Positions 16,812 through 28,128 of a stretch of 64,000 bases of DNA are shown one piece after another. The DNA comes from an uncultured Muribaculaceae bacterium. GTDB lineage: Bacteria; Bacteroidota; Bacteroidia; Bacteroidales; Muribaculaceae. Under the pieces are notes generated by a model. The model was not told where the DNA came from and ran no database searches. It was given only the letters and a program-made list of their open reading frames with translations. How positions within the stretch are numbered: position 1 is the stretch's first letter; the number at the start of each line of letters is the position of its first letter. Made by a program: the position numbers and the translations under genes. The DNA is taken from the NCBI GenBank assembly GCA_910584665.1, contig CAJUBL010000004.1, forward strand, positions 8,144 to 72,143. Reading direction: 5' to 3'.

Positions 16812-18434
16812 ATGGCAACAATCAAGGAAAACATCGCAGCGAGGTTCCCTCAGGCTACGTTTGAGGAAGCCGACGTTCTGCTGATCAATATCCCCGATGA
16901 ACAGCTGCATGATCTGGCCGCCACGCTTCGTGACGAAAATGGCTACGACTATCTCATCACCATCGTGGGCGTTGACAGGACCGAAAGCCTTGGCGCAATA
17001 TATTTCCTCAGTTCGACAACAACTCACGAGGAAATCTCAATACAGGTCACAACCGCCGACCGAAACAACCCTGCACTCACATCCATAGCCGACCTCTGGT
17101 CTATCGCCACCATCTACGAGCGCGAGATCTTTGATTTCTACGGCATCGTATTTGTCGGCAATCCCGACATGCGCCGCATGTTCCTGAGCATAGACTGGAA
17201 AGGTTATCCCTTACGCAAGGATTATGACAACTCGCCCGAGAACAACGCCCCATCAACAGAGAATGAGCGTCAGAGCGATTTCACTCAGGTATATACCCGT
17301 CAGGAGGACGGCAGCATAGCATGCGAGGACCGTGCGATATTCCAACCCGATGACTTTGTAGTCAACATAGGCCCGCAGCACCCTGCCACCCACGGAGTAC
17401 TTCGTTTCCGCACAGCCATAGACGGTGAGATCATCAAGAAAATCGACGTCTACATGGGTTATATTCATCGCGGCATCGAGAAACTGTGTGAGAATCTCAC
17501 CTATCCGCAGACACTACACTTTACCGACCGTATGGACTACTTCTCGGCCCATAACTATCACCACGGTCTATGTCTGTGTATAGAGAAAGCGGCGGGTATC
17601 GAAGCACCCCGCCGTGCACAGGTGATCCGTGTCATAATGGACGAGCTGTCGCGTATAGCCTCACACTGCCTGTTCTTCGGTACATATTGTATGGACCTCG
17701 GAGCGACCACAATGCTCTTCTACACACTACGTGTGAGAGAGCAGATTCTGGACATCATGGAGAAAACATGCGGAGCCCGCATGACATTCAATTACGACTG
17801 CATAGGCGGTGTAATGGCCGATATAGATCCGGACTTTGTAAAAGATGTAAAAGCACTTCTGGCCACATTGCCTGCCAATCTTAAGGAATACAACAAACTC
17901 TTCGTAGGCAATGTCATCGCCGAGGGTCGTCTGGAAAACATGGGCGTCATGTCACGCCGGCACGCTATAGACTGGGGCGTCACCGGACCGTCGGGACGTG
18001 CTTCGGGCTGGGCGTGTGACGTGCGCAAAACCCACCCCTACAGTGTGTATCCCGAACTGGATTTCAAGGAAATAACGATGACTGAAGGTGATTCGATGGC
18101 ACGCTTCAAGTGCCGCATGCTTGAGATCGAGGAGAGCGCACATATCATCGAACAGCTCATAGACAGCATCCCCGAAGGAGAGATTCAGGCCAAGGTTCCC
18201 AAGGTACTCAAGCTGCCTAAGGGACACTGGTTCCAGCTTGTCGAGGGTTGCCGAGGTGTGTTTGGTGTCTATATCGAAAGCGACGGAGGCACAAGTCCTG
18301 TACGCATGAAGTTCGTCACCCCGTCACTTAACCTCGCGGCAGTGACCGACTCGATAACCTCGGGCAACAAGATAGCCGATCTTATCACTATTGCAGGATC
18401 TCTTGACTACATCGTGCCCGATATGGACCGATAA
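16812..18434 (+). CDS. nuoCD: Fused NADH-quinone oxidoreductase subunit C/D
   Basis: A single 540-residue chain joining NuoC and NuoD. The NuoC part (about 1-150) shows YEREIFDFYG and GYPLRKDYD. The NuoD part starts near residue 170 with NIGPQHPATHG, followed by YMGYIHRGIEK, the Tyr/His-containing quinone-site region and a C-terminal end IVPDMDR. Together they form the peripheral arm around the quinone site. The C/D fusion is typical of Bacteroidetes and enterobacterial complex I. It is followed 67 bases later by nuoH. Confidence 0.96.
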   Translation: MATIKENIAARFPQATFEEADVLLINIPDEQLHDLAATLRDENGYDYLITIVGVDRTESLGAIYFLSSTTTHEEISIQVTTADRNNPALTSIADLWSIATIYEREIFDFYGIVFVGNPDMRRMFLSIDWKGYPLRKDYDNSPENNAPSTENERQSDFTQVYTRQEDGSIACEDRAIFQPDDFVVNIGPQHPATHGVLRFRTAIDGEIIKKIDVYMGYIHRGIEKLCENLTYPQTLHFTDRMDYFSAHNYHHGLCLCIEKAAGIEAPRRAQVIRVIMDELSRIASHCLFFGTYCMDLGATTMLFYTLRVREQILDIMEKTCGARMTFNYDCIGGVMADIDPDFVKDVKALLATLPANLKEYNKLFVGNVIAEGRLENMGVMSRRHAIDWGVTGPSGRASGWACDVRKTHPYSVYPELDFKEITMTEGDSMARFKCRMLEIEESAHIIEQLIDSIPEGEIQAKVPKVLKLPKGHWFQLVEGCRGVFGVYIESDGGTSPVRMKFVTPSLNLAAVTDSITSGNKIADLITIAGSLDYIVPDMDR

Positions 18435-18501
18435 TCATAGTAATAGAGACATCCCATTCATTATGAATAGCCAATCAGTAAGAATATCACAATCTTAAAA
18501 T

Positions 18502-19605
18502 ATGGAGACAACATTTGATTTCTCTACAATCACTCAATGGTTCAACAATCTGCTGTTGGGCTGGGGTATGGCACCCTGGCTGGTGACCACGGTCGAGTGT
18601 GTGCTCGTAGGTGTCGGCCTGCTCTTGCTTTACGCCCTGCTCGCGCTTTTCTACATCTATTTCGAGCGTAAGGTCTGTGCCGCGTTCCAATGCCGTCTCG
18701 GCCCCAACCGTGTAGGGCCTTTCGGTCTGCTGCAGAGCTTCGCCGATATGTTCAAGATCCTTATCAAAGAGCTCATACAGCTTAAGAATATCGACCGGTT
18801 CCTCTTCGCGCTGGCTCCTTATCTGGTGATAATAGCGTCAATGATGGCATTTGCCGTCCTGCCATGGGGTCCAGGCCTTCAGATCATCGACTTCAACATA
18901 GGTATCTTCTTCCTGATCGCAGTATCGTCGATCGGAGTGCTGGGAATCCTGCTTGCCGGATGGTCGTCAAACAACAAGTTCACTCTCATAGGCGCCATGC
19001 GTTCGGGAGCCCAGATGATCAGCTACGAGCTGTCGATCGGCCTGTCGGTCATCACAATGGTAGCCTTTGCCGGAACGATGAATGTAAACGAAATAGTGCT
19101 GGCTCAGGAGAACTGCTGGTTTATATTTGCCGGTCATATCCCGGCTATCATCGCTTTCGTTATATATCTCATAGCAGGTACTGCCGAAACCAACCGAGGT
19201 CCGTTTGACCTGCCCGAGGCAGAAAGCGAGCTTACCGCAGGATATCATACCGAGTATTCCGGTATTCATTTCGGGTTCTTCTATCTCGCCGAGTATCTGA
19301 ACCTGTTCATTGTTGCCGGTGTGGCATCACTCCTCTTCTTCGGAGGCTGGATGCCGCTGCACATTCCCGGATGGGATGGGTTCAACCACATAATGAACTA
19401 TATTCCCGGAATTGTATGGTTCATAGGCAAAGCTGTCGTGATATCATTTATCATCATATGGTTCAAGTGGACATTCCCCCGCCTGCGCATCGACCAGCTA
19501 CTTAAGCTGGAGTGGAAGTATCTGCTGCCAATCAACCTGTTCAATCTGGCATTGATGGTAATGATCGTAATCTGCGGCTGGTACATCAAGTGGCCCGGCT
19601 GCTGA
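18502..19605 (+). CDS. nuoH: NADH-quinone oxidoreductase subunit H
   Basis: A 367-residue membrane subunit with about eight helices that forms the proton channel and quinone entry next to the peripheral arm. Visible signatures are [24 protein letters not shown], the acidic loop [26 protein letters not shown] split over residues around 230-255, and [10 protein letters not shown] near the end. In most genomes nuoI follows directly. Here the next gene, 99 bases on, is atpD, and nuoI appears about 7 kb later. Confidence 0.96.
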   Translation: METTFDFSTITQWFNNLLLGWGMAPWLVTTVECVLVGVGLLLLYALLALFYIYFERKVCAAFQCRLGPNRVGPFGLLQSFADMFKILIKELIQLKNIDRFLFALAPYLVIIASMMAFAVLPWGPGLQIIDFNIGIFFLIAVSSIGVLGILLAGWSSNNKFTLIGAMRSGAQMISYELSIGLSVITMVAFAGTMNVNEIVLAQENCWFIFAGHIPAIIAFVIYLIAGTAETNRGPFDLPEAESELTAGYHTEYSGIHFGFFYLAEYLNLFIVAGVASLLFFGGWMPLHIPGWDGFNHIMNYIPGIVWFIGKAVVISFIIIWFKWTFPRLRIDQLLKLEWKYLLPINLFNLALMVMIVICGWYIKWPGC

Positions 19606-19641
19606 ACAGCGGAACATACTATCCCGCCCCACCCTTACTAA

Positions 19642-21207
<1,566 letters not shown>

Positions 21208-21228
21208 CAGAATTCCAGATCAAACAAT

Positions 21229-21465
21229 ATGACACTAAACATTATATCGGCACAGTCAATCATGTTCAGCGGCGAAGTGAAGTCGGTGACCCTGCCCGGC
21301 ACGATGGGAAGTTTCACGGTGCTCAAGGACCACGCCTCACTTATATCGACCCTGGCTCCAGGTCTCGTCGTGTATACCGACAACGGTGGTGCGACACATG
21401 ACACGGAGATAACCGGCGGTATAGTAAGTGTCGACAATAACATAATCTCAGTGTGTGTAGCTTAA
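21229..21465 (+). CDS. atpC: F1Fo ATP synthase subunit epsilon (short form)
   Basis: A 78-residue protein covering only the N-terminal beta-sandwich of epsilon, with the motifs SVTLPGTMGSFTVL and HASLIS visible. The C-terminal two-helix domain, which in E. coli (139 residues) inserts into F1 and blocks ATP hydrolysis, is absent. Short epsilon is usual in Bacteroidetes. The gene's stop shares a base with the atpB start (TAATG), indicating coupling. Regulation by an extended epsilon arm is therefore not expected in this enzyme. Confidence 0.92.
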   Translation: MTLNIISAQSIMFSGEVKSVTLPGTMGSFTVLKDHASLISTLAPGLVVYTDNGGATHDTEITGGIVSVDNNIISVCVA

Positions 21466-22652
21466 TGATGAAAAGACTTTCGACCATATTAGCCTCACTG
21501 CTTGTGGCAGTAGTTGCGCCGGCAGCTGTAACAGCCGTTGACAACGCGGTCGCAGATACTGCCGTTTCCGTCATGGCTCCCGCCGGGACTGCTCATGCCG
21601 GACATCACGAGGCCGAGGAAGATTTCAACCCCAAGGATATAATTTTTGAACACCTGGGTGACGGCTACGGATGGGAGGTCCCATTCAACCATCACAGGCG
21701 TATCCCCCTGCCGGTCATCGTATGGGGCAGCGACGGTCTTCATGTCTTTTCGTCATCACGTGTGGCACACGGTACCACATACCGCGACGGGAATATCGAT
21801 TTCAAAATCGCAACCGACGGCGAATACAAGGGGAAACTGGTCGAGATAAAACCCGACGGATCTGTATCAAGACCGTTCGATATATCGATCACCAAGAATG
21901 TACTTGCCATCCTGTTTACCGTCATACTGGTGATATTGTGTGTAATGCCACTGGGCAAGTGGTATAGCCGGAAAGGATATGCAGCACCCCGTGGCTTCAA
22001 GGGCGCGCTCGAAGCTCTCTACGAGTTTATCTATGTGTCGCTGATAAAGGCCACACTCAGGGATCAGGCACGCCGGTTCGCACCCTATCTGCTCACGGTG
22101 TTCATGTTCATATTCATCGCCAACCTCATGGGACTCATCGTCGTGTTCCCAGGCGGAGCCAACCTCACCGGCAATATCGCCATCACTCTGGTACTGGCAT
22201 TGATAACATTTCTGATCACCAACATCTTCGGAACCAGACATTACTGGAAAGAAATACTGTGGCCCGATGTTCCGCTGTGGCTCAAGTTCCCGCTTCCCAT
22301 CATGCCGGTCATCGAGATATTCGGAATGTTCACCAAACCTGCCGCACTGACCGTGCGTCTGTTTGCCAACATGATGGGAGGACACATCATTGTCATATCA
22401 CTTACACTGATAATATTCATCTTCGCAAAGATGGGTGTCGCAGCTCTGTCCGGAGCCACCGTTGTCTCAATGATATTCCAGGTATTCATGCTGCTTATCG
22501 ATGTTCTGGTAAGTTTCATCCAGGCCTACGTATTCACAATGCTGTCGACGATATTCATATCGCTGGCACAGGAGCGCGAGCATGAGAATCACGTAAAGGA
22601 AGATCATTCCGGGGCGGCAGGCACTGTCCGTATGCCCGACACAGCCAATTAG
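21465..22652 (+). CDS. atpB: F1Fo ATP synthase subunit a with periplasmic N-terminal extension
   Basis: 395 residues from ATG 21465 (ATG 21468 also possible). A signal-like segment and a long Ala/His-rich periplasmic region of about 130 residues precede the transmembrane part, a layout known in Bacteroidetes. The essential channel arginine is Arg298 in TVRLFANMMGG, and PVIEIFGMF precedes it. The protein forms the ion half-channels against the c-ring. An in-frame GTG at 21453 lies inside atpC and is less likely than the ATG that overlaps the atpC stop. No atpI gene is present between atpC and atpB. Confidence 0.95.
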   Translation: MMKRLSTILASLLVAVVAPAAVTAVDNAVADTAVSVMAPAGTAHAGHHEAEEDFNPKDIIFEHLGDGYGWEVPFNHHRRIPLPVIVWGSDGLHVFSSSRVAHGTTYRDGNIDFKIATDGEYKGKLVEIKPDGSVSRPFDISITKNVLAILFTVILVILCVMPLGKWYSRKGYAAPRGFKGALEALYEFIYVSLIKATLRDQARRFAPYLLTVFMFIFIANLMGLIVVFPGGANLTGNIAITLVLALITFLITNIFGTRHYWKEILWPDVPLWLKFPLPIMPVIEIFGMFTKPAALTVRLFANMMGGHIIVISLTLIIFIFAKMGVAALSGATVVSMIFQVFMLLIDVLVSFIQAYVFTMLSTIFISLAQEREHENHVKEDHSGAAGTVRMPDTAN

Positions 22653-22696
22653 AAAATAAGAAACAAAAATAAATTCACTACTTAAACAACAAAACT

Positions 22697-22942
22697 ATGT
22701 TAGCATTGATTTTAGCACTTGAAGGTCTCTTACAGTTAGGCGCAAGCATCGGCGCAGGTATTGCAGCAATCGGCGCAGGTCTCGGCATCGGAAAGATCGG
22801 TTCATCGGCCATGGAGGCCATTGCCCGCCAGCCCGAGGCAGCCGGAGACATCCGCAGTAACATGATTGTGATCGCCGCCCTTATCGAAGGTGTCGCACTG
22901 TTTGCTGTTATCGTCTGCCTTCTCGCTATTTTCCTCAAATAA
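22697..22942 (+). CDS. atpE: F1Fo ATP synthase subunit c
   Basis: An 81-residue hairpin of two helices that oligomerises into the rotor ring. The loop ARQPE and the ion-binding Glu64 in ALIEGVALF are clear. Residues that mark Na+-binding rings are not present: the Gln of helix 1 (GxGQG in Na+ types) is replaced by Ile31 (GLGIG), and Glu64 is followed by Gly rather than Ser/Thr. Proton coupling is therefore predicted by comparison with known c-subunits. atpF follows 15 bases later. Confidence 0.96.
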   Translation: MLALILALEGLLQLGASIGAGIAAIGAGLGIGKIGSSAMEAIARQPEAAGDIRSNMIVIAALIEGVALFAVIVCLLAIFLK

Positions 22943-22957
22943 AATATCCCGTTACTG

Positions 22958-23455
22958 ATGGAATTATTCACCCCCGACTTTGGCCTTGTCTTCTGGATGT
23001 TCCTGGCATTCGCCATCCTTTTCCTGCTGTTATGGAAGAAAGGGTGGCCGGCAATCATGAACATGATTGACAAGCGAGCCGATCTCATCGACAAGGGTGT
23101 TGAATATGCTCAACAGGCTAAGGACCAGCTTGACAAGGCCCGGCAGAGCGCCGACCGGATACTGGCAGAAGCCCGTCATCGCCAGGCCGATATACTTCGT
23201 GAAGCCGATCACATGAAAGATCAGATTGTCGAACAGGCACGTCAGGAAGCCCGCTCGGCTGCTCAGAAAGAGATAGACAGTGCCCGCGTGGCCATAGCTC
23301 AGGAGCGCAAGGAAGCCGAAAAGCAGTTCCGTGATCAGGTGAGCCTGTTCGCACTTGATATCGCATCCAAGGTGACACGCCGTGACCTGTCAGGCGACAA
23401 GGCTCAGTCCAAGCTTGTAACAGACCTGCTCGACGAGATAGAGAACAAGAACTAA
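22958..23455 (+). CDS. atpF: F1Fo ATP synthase subunit b
   Basis: A 165-residue stator subunit: one N-terminal membrane helix (FWMFLAFAILFLLLW, about residues 9-26) followed by a long charged alpha-helical coiled coil rich in Ala, Gln, Arg and Glu. It ties subunit a to the delta/alpha part of F1. Length and architecture match the family. It sits between atpE and atpH, as expected. Confidence 0.95.
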   Translation: MELFTPDFGLVFWMFLAFAILFLLLWKKGWPAIMNMIDKRADLIDKGVEYAQQAKDQLDKARQSADRILAEARHRQADILREADHMKDQIVEQARQEARSAAQKEIDSARVAIAQERKEAEKQFRDQVSLFALDIASKVTRRDLSGDKAQSKLVTDLLDEIENKN

Positions 23456-23494
23456 AAAACACCCTACATTAAACAACAGTCACTGTAAACCGCG

Positions 23495-24067
23495 ATGAAC
23501 CAAGGACTCATACCACAGCGTTATGCAAAGGCCCTGTACAAGGCAGCTCTTGACCGCCATTGTTCAGAGTCATTGTATACGATGATGAAAACCCTCGACG
23601 GGTCGTTCATGACCCAGCCCAGGCTCGGACAGGTCATGGAGAACCCGTTTGTAAGTGCCTCCGAGAAAAAAGACCTGCTGTTCACGGCGGCCGGTATAAG
23701 TCCGGCGTCTGACGACGCCAGTAACGACTGTTCCACAGATACGTTCACCGACTTCATCCGGTTGCTGGAAGAGAACCGCCGAATAGAGTTCATACGCGGT
23801 ATAGCGCTCGCCTATATAGCCATCTACCGCCGTGAAAATGCTATCTCGACAGTGACTGTAACATCGGCAGCCCCGTTGCAGCCTGATGCCGCCGGGCGCC
23901 TGATGTCAATTATCAGGTCGCGTCATCCGCACGGAAGCATCGAGTACCACGAGGCAGTCGACCCGTCGCTCATTGGCGGATTTACCGTCGCCATTGACAA
24001 CCAGCGTCTTGACGCATCAATCAAGAATGAACTCAAACAACTGCGTTTAAAACTGCTTAGCCACTAA
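23495..24067 (+). CDS. atpH: F1Fo ATP synthase subunit delta
   Basis: A 190-residue peripheral-stalk subunit (OSCP family). The start QGLIPQRYAKALYKAAL and the C-terminal SLIGGFTVAIDNQRLDASIKNELKQL split into the two usual family signatures. It links the b stalk to the top of the alpha subunits. Only 3 bases separate it from atpA, implying tight translational coupling. Confidence 0.94.
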   Translation: MNQGLIPQRYAKALYKAALDRHCSESLYTMMKTLDGSFMTQPRLGQVMENPFVSASEKKDLLFTAAGISPASDDASNDCSTDTFTDFIRLLEENRRIEFIRGIALAYIAIYRRENAISTVTVTSAAPLQPDAAGRLMSIIRSRHPHGSIEYHEAVDPSLIGGFTVAIDNQRLDASIKNELKQLRLKLLSH

Positions 24068-24070
24068 CCA

Positions 24071-25642
24071 ATGATTAACCCCAGCGAGATATCAGAGGTT
24101 CTCAGACAACAGCTTGAGAACATAAACACAAAAGTAACGTTTGACGAAACAGGAACCGTACTCAACGTCGGCGACGGCGTTGCCCACGTCTATGGCCTCG
24201 ACAATGTATGTGCCAACGAGCTCGTGGAGTTTGAGAACGGCGTCATGGGCGTCGCACTCAACCTAGAAGAAAGCAACGTCGGTGTCATCCTGCTCAACAA
24301 CGTCAACTCGGTCACCGAGAACATGAGCGTACGCCGCACGGGGCGCATCGCCTCGATTCCCGTAGGAGACGGACTCTTCGGACGCGTTATCAACGTGCTG
24401 GGCGAGCCCATCGACGGTCGCGGCCCGATACAGGGTGAGTTGCTGTCGATGCCTCTCGAACGCAAAGCTCCCGGTGTGATTTTCCGCCAGCCGGTTAAGC
24501 AGCCTCTTGAAACCGGCATCAAAGCTGTCGACTCTATGGTGCCCATAGGCCGTGGTCAGCGTGAGCTCATCATCGGAGACCGCCAGATAGGTAAGACAGC
24601 AATCGCTATAGACACAATAATCAACCAGCGTGCCAATTTCGAAGCCGGCAAGCCTGTATATTGCATCTATGTAGCAATAGGTCAGAAAGCCTCGTCGATA
24701 GCCGCTACCGTCGAAACTCTGAGACAGCACGGCGCTCTGGACTACACGGTTGTAGTGGCTGCATCGGCCTCCGACTCGGCCTCGATGCGTTACTATTCAC
24801 CCTTTGCAGGAGTAGCCATCGGAGAGTATATCCGAGACACCGGCCGTGACGCTCTGATAGTATATGATGATCTCTCAAAGCAGGCTGTGGCCTACCGTGA
24901 GATTTCTCTTATCCTTAAACGTCCGTCCGGACGTGAGGCCTATCCCGGAGATATCTTCTATCTGCACTCGCGCCTGCTGGAACGTGCAGCCAGGATAATC
25001 GACAATCAGCATGTGGCATCAATGATGAACGATCTCCCCGAGGTTCTGAAACCCCTCGTCAAGGGTGGCGGCTCGCTTACCGCTCTCCCCATTATCGAGA
25101 CTCAGGCCGGTGACGTATCGGCATACATTCCGACCAATGTGATCTCGATAACCGACGGACAGATATACCTCGAGACATCGCTATTCAACCGGGGTATACG
25201 CCCCGCCATCAATGTGGGTATCTCGGTATCGCGTGTCGGCGGCAATGCTCAGATCAAACCGATGAAAAAGGTCGCAGGCACACTGAAGATAGACCAGGCA
25301 CAGTTCCGCGAGCTTGAATCGTTCACAAAATTTGGCGGAGACATAGATCCCGTCACAGCACGCGTCATCGACCGTGGCCGCAAGAACGAGCGCCTGCTCA
25401 TCCAGCCCCAGTACCAGCCGGTACCGGTAGCCGAAGAGGTCGCCATCATCTATTGCGGTGTAAACGGACTTCTGGAAAATGTTCCGCTCGACAAAGTAGC
25501 AGAGTTCCAGCAGTCGTTCCTGCAGCTGTTACGCGCAAAATACCAGACGACCGTCCTTGACCGTATCGCTTCCGGCACGATGGACGACTCTGTGACAACA
25601 CTCCTCACTGAGGCGGCCGCCGAGGTTGCCGGGCGCTATTAA
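24071..25642 (+). CDS. atpA: F1Fo ATP synthase subunit alpha
   Basis: A 523-residue F1 subunit that binds non-catalytic nucleotide and contacts beta. The P-loop GDRQIGKT (169-176), VAIGQKAS and the arginine-containing family segment [14 protein letters not shown] are present. Length is normal. It follows atpH by 3 bases; atpG follows after 73 bases without an evident promoter or hairpin. Confidence 0.98.
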   Translation: MINPSEISEVLRQQLENINTKVTFDETGTVLNVGDGVAHVYGLDNVCANELVEFENGVMGVALNLEESNVGVILLNNVNSVTENMSVRRTGRIASIPVGDGLFGRVINVLGEPIDGRGPIQGELLSMPLERKAPGVIFRQPVKQPLETGIKAVDSMVPIGRGQRELIIGDRQIGKTAIAIDTIINQRANFEAGKPVYCIYVAIGQKASSIAATVETLRQHGALDYTVVVAASASDSASMRYYSPFAGVAIGEYIRDTGRDALIVYDDLSKQAVAYREISLILKRPSGREAYPGDIFYLHSRLLERAARIIDNQHVASMMNDLPEVLKPLVKGGGSLTALPIIETQAGDVSAYIPTNVISITDGQIYLETSLFNRGIRPAINVGISVSRVGGNAQIKPMKKVAGTLKIDQAQFRELESFTKFGGDIDPVTARVIDRGRKNERLLIQPQYQPVPVAEEVAIIYCGVNGLLENVPLDKVAEFQQSFLQLLRAKYQTTVLDRIASGTMDDSVTTLLTEAAAEVAGRY

Positions 25643-25715
25643 AACCGACATCCGTCCACTCTCTGAAAAATGACCAAAAGCACAAAACCAACCATAATAC
25701 ACCAGGCATTCAACA

Positions 25716-26594
25716 ATGGCAACACTACGCGAGCTTAAAGCAAGAATAGGGTCGGTAGCCTCCAGTGAAAAGATTACCGGCGCCATGAAGATGATTTCAT
25801 CGGCCAAAATGCACAAGGCCGAGCAGGCACTGCGCCAGCTTAAGCCATACCGCAGCCAGGTCGAGACAATCATAGCCAATCTGCTCAGTGCCGATGTGGA
25901 ATTCGCCTCACCGTTGCTGGAAAGCCGCGAAATCAGGTCGATAGCCATGGTGATACTGGGTTCGGACGACGGTCTGTGCGGAGCCTATAACGTAAACATC
26001 TGCAAACAGGTTACAGCCCATATAGCGAAACTGAAGGAAGAATATCCCGAGGCGACCATAACCCTGCTGCCTGTAGGATCGAAGATAGTCAAACAAGTAG
26101 TGAAACTCAGCTCAGCCTCGATCACCGTAGATACCAATACCGGAGTAGACTCCAAGAGTGATCAGGCCGCCGTCAGGATGTTTACGGCACGTCTGCGTGA
26201 GGACTTCATGTCAGGACGCTTTGACCTTATCGAGTCTCTGTCGACCCACTATCACAGCGTGAGCCGTCAGCGCATCGAGACACGTCGTCTTTTACCGGTC
26301 GAGGCATCATCCCTGTCAGTCGGATCACAGGGAGTGGTAATAAAACCTTACATCTTCGAACCGTCACCCGAGGCCATCGTCGACACGGTGCTCCCGTTGT
26401 TTCAGCTTGCCGTCATGCAGGACCTTTTCACGCAGAATCAGGCCTCTGAACAGGCCGCACGCGTGATGGCCATGCAGAGTGCCAACGACAATGCCCGGAA
26501 ACTTCTCGAACAGCTCAGACTTGAATACAACAAACTGCGCCAGCAATCGATTACCAATGAGTTGCTCGACATCGTGGGAGGCCAGGTAAGGTAA
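25716..26594 (+). CDS. atpG: F1Fo ATP synthase subunit gamma
   Basis: A 292-residue central-shaft subunit. The N-terminal helix has IGSVASSEKITGAMKMISSAKM, broken here into its recognisable parts (ITGAMKM, SAKMHKA), the middle has SDDGLCGAYN, and the C-terminal helix ends ITNELLDIVGG. These N- and C-terminal helices form the rotating coiled coil. It is the last atp gene. nuoI follows after 44 bases, with no terminator visible between the two complexes' genes. Confidence 0.96.
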   Translation: MATLRELKARIGSVASSEKITGAMKMISSAKMHKAEQALRQLKPYRSQVETIIANLLSADVEFASPLLESREIRSIAMVILGSDDGLCGAYNVNICKQVTAHIAKLKEEYPEATITLLPVGSKIVKQVVKLSSASITVDTNTGVDSKSDQAAVRMFTARLREDFMSGRFDLIESLSTHYHSVSRQRIETRRLLPVEASSLSVGSQGVVIKPYIFEPSPEAIVDTVLPLFQLAVMQDLFTQNQASEQAARVMAMQSANDNARKLLEQLRLEYNKLRQQSITNELLDIVGGQVR

Positions 26595-26638
26595 CAGAAA
26601 ACATAGAAAATAATAACTAAACCGATATACACAACATT

Positions 26639-27274
26639 ATGGGAAGTGTAAAAGATTATTTCTCTTCATTGGGTCACGGCGTATCAAGCCTTATAAAAGG
26701 CATGCAGGTGACCGGTAAGGAGTTTATAACCCCTAAGATCACCGAACGATACCCCGAGAACCGCGAGACGCATCATTATCCGGAGCGTTTCCGCGCATGC
26801 CTGGAGCTGATATATGACGCCGACGGCAACCACAAATGTATCGCCTGCGGCACCTGCGAGCGCAACTGCCCCAACGGCACCATTCAGGTCATAACAAAAA
26901 TGGTCGATACATGGGACGGCAAGAAGAAGAAAAAACTTGACCGCTATGTCTATGACCTCGGCAGTTGTACATTCTGTCAGCTATGCGCCACCTCGTGTCC
27001 GACCAACGCTCTGACATTCTCCAACGACTTCGAACAGGCCGTGTTCACACGTTCGAAACTTGTAAAACAACTCAACTACCTGCCGGAGAAGCCGGAACCT
27101 GAGCCAACCGAAGAGGAAAAAGCCAGGATACTTGCCGATCGTGAGGCCAAGATAGCCGCAGCAAAGGCAGCCGCGGCCGCCAAAGCCGCAGCGGCAAAAA
27201 CAGCCGACAGCACAGCCGGAACACCGGCCAATGCCCAGACTCCGGCCGCCGATTCAACAACCGAAAACAAATAA
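26639..27274 (+). CDS. nuoI: NADH-quinone oxidoreductase subunit I with Ala/Lys-rich C-terminal tail
   Basis: A 211-residue peripheral-arm subunit carrying clusters N6a and N6b. The two CxxCxxCxxxCP motifs are at Cys67-Cys77 (CIACGTCERNCP) and Cys110-Cys120 (CTFCQLCATSCP). From about residue 150 a tail of some 60 residues follows: a Pro/Glu hinge, an Ala/Lys/Glu helix-prone run, then Thr/Ala/Pro-rich sequence ending ENK. This tail is not part of the core fold. It is the first nuo gene after the inserted atp set and is followed by nuoJ after 14 bases. Confidence 0.95.
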   Translation: MGSVKDYFSSLGHGVSSLIKGMQVTGKEFITPKITERYPENRETHHYPERFRACLELIYDADGNHKCIACGTCERNCPNGTIQVITKMVDTWDGKKKKKLDRYVYDLGSCTFCQLCATSCPTNALTFSNDFEQAVFTRSKLVKQLNYLPEKPEPEPTEEEKARILADREAKIAAAKAAAAAKAAAAKTADSTAGTPANAQTPAADSTTENK

Positions 27275-27288
27275 GATACACAATCATA

Positions 27289-27801
27289 ATGGAATCATTA
27301 GGAAGCATCATCACCTACGTGGTAATAGTACTCGCGATCGTCGTCTTCTCGATTCTCGCAGTCACCACACGCAAAATCCTGCGTGCAGCCACCTACCTTC
27401 TCTTCGCCCTGTTCGCGACTGCGGCAGTGTATTTCAAACTCGACTATGAGTTCCTTGGAGGTGTCCAGATCGCAGTCTACGCCGGCGGTATAGTCGTACT
27501 GGTAGTATTCGCGATCCTGCTTACAACCCACCCGGGAAGCAACAGCGAGCGCCTGGCATCCCGAAGCCGCCGGCTGGGACTTGTCGCAGGTCTGGCCGCA
27601 TTCGCCGCCGGTGCATATTCACTGATCAGCCGCTGCGAGCTGCTGGCTCCGGCTCCGGAGATGTCCAATCCGGACATGGACAAGATAGGCACAGCCCTGC
27701 TGGGCTCTGATCACTTCCAGTACCTGTTGCCGTTCGAGGCTGTCAGCGTATTGTTACTCGCATGTATAATTGGCGGCGTAGTGGTCGCACGTAAACGATA
27801 A
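27289..27801 (+). CDS. nuoJ: NADH-quinone oxidoreductase subunit J
   Basis: A 170-residue membrane subunit with five predicted helices. The helix carrying FLGGVQIAVYAGGIVVLVVF, the best-conserved part of NuoJ with a pi-bulge region near YAGG, is present. The C-terminal helix ends VVVARKR. nuoK follows after 6 bases. Confidence 0.94.
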   Translation: MESLGSIITYVVIVLAIVVFSILAVTTRKILRAATYLLFALFATAAVYFKLDYEFLGGVQIAVYAGGIVVLVVFAILLTTHPGSNSERLASRSRRLGLVAGLAAFAAGAYSLISRCELLAPAPEMSNPDMDKIGTALLGSDHFQYLLPFEAVSVLLLACIIGGVVVARKR

Positions 27802-27807
27802 AACAAT

Positions 27808-28119
27808 ATGGAAATCAACGCTCTGTATTACCTTATCCCGTCACTGATCATGTTTGCATGTGGCGTGTACGGTTTCATTACACGCCGCAACATGATTGCG
27901 ATGCTCATCTCGCTCGAGCTGATGTTGAACTCGGTCGATATGAATTTTGTAGTGTTCAACCGGTTCCTGTTCCCGGGCCAGATGGAAGGCATGTTCTTCA
28001 CGCTCTTCGCCATTGCGATAGCCGCAGCCGAAACAGCCCTGGCCATAGCCATTGTAGTTAACGTATACCGCGCCAACAACGATATCGATGTGCGTGATAT
28101 TTGTAAAATGAAATTCTAA
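27808..28119 (+). CDS. nuoK: NADH-quinone oxidoreductase subunit K
   Basis: A 103-residue subunit with three helices. Signature segments are RRNMIAMLISLELMLN, with the functional Glu, and AIAAAETALAIAI with the second conserved Glu; both acidic residues lie on the central proton path of complex I. It begins 6 bases after nuoJ and ends 9 bases before nuoL. Confidence 0.95.
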   Translation: MEINALYYLIPSLIMFACGVYGFITRRNMIAMLISLELMLNSVDMNFVVFNRFLFPGQMEGMFFTLFAIAIAAAETALAIAIVVNVYRANNDIDVRDICKMKF

Positions 28120-28128
28120 CCCCTCGAT

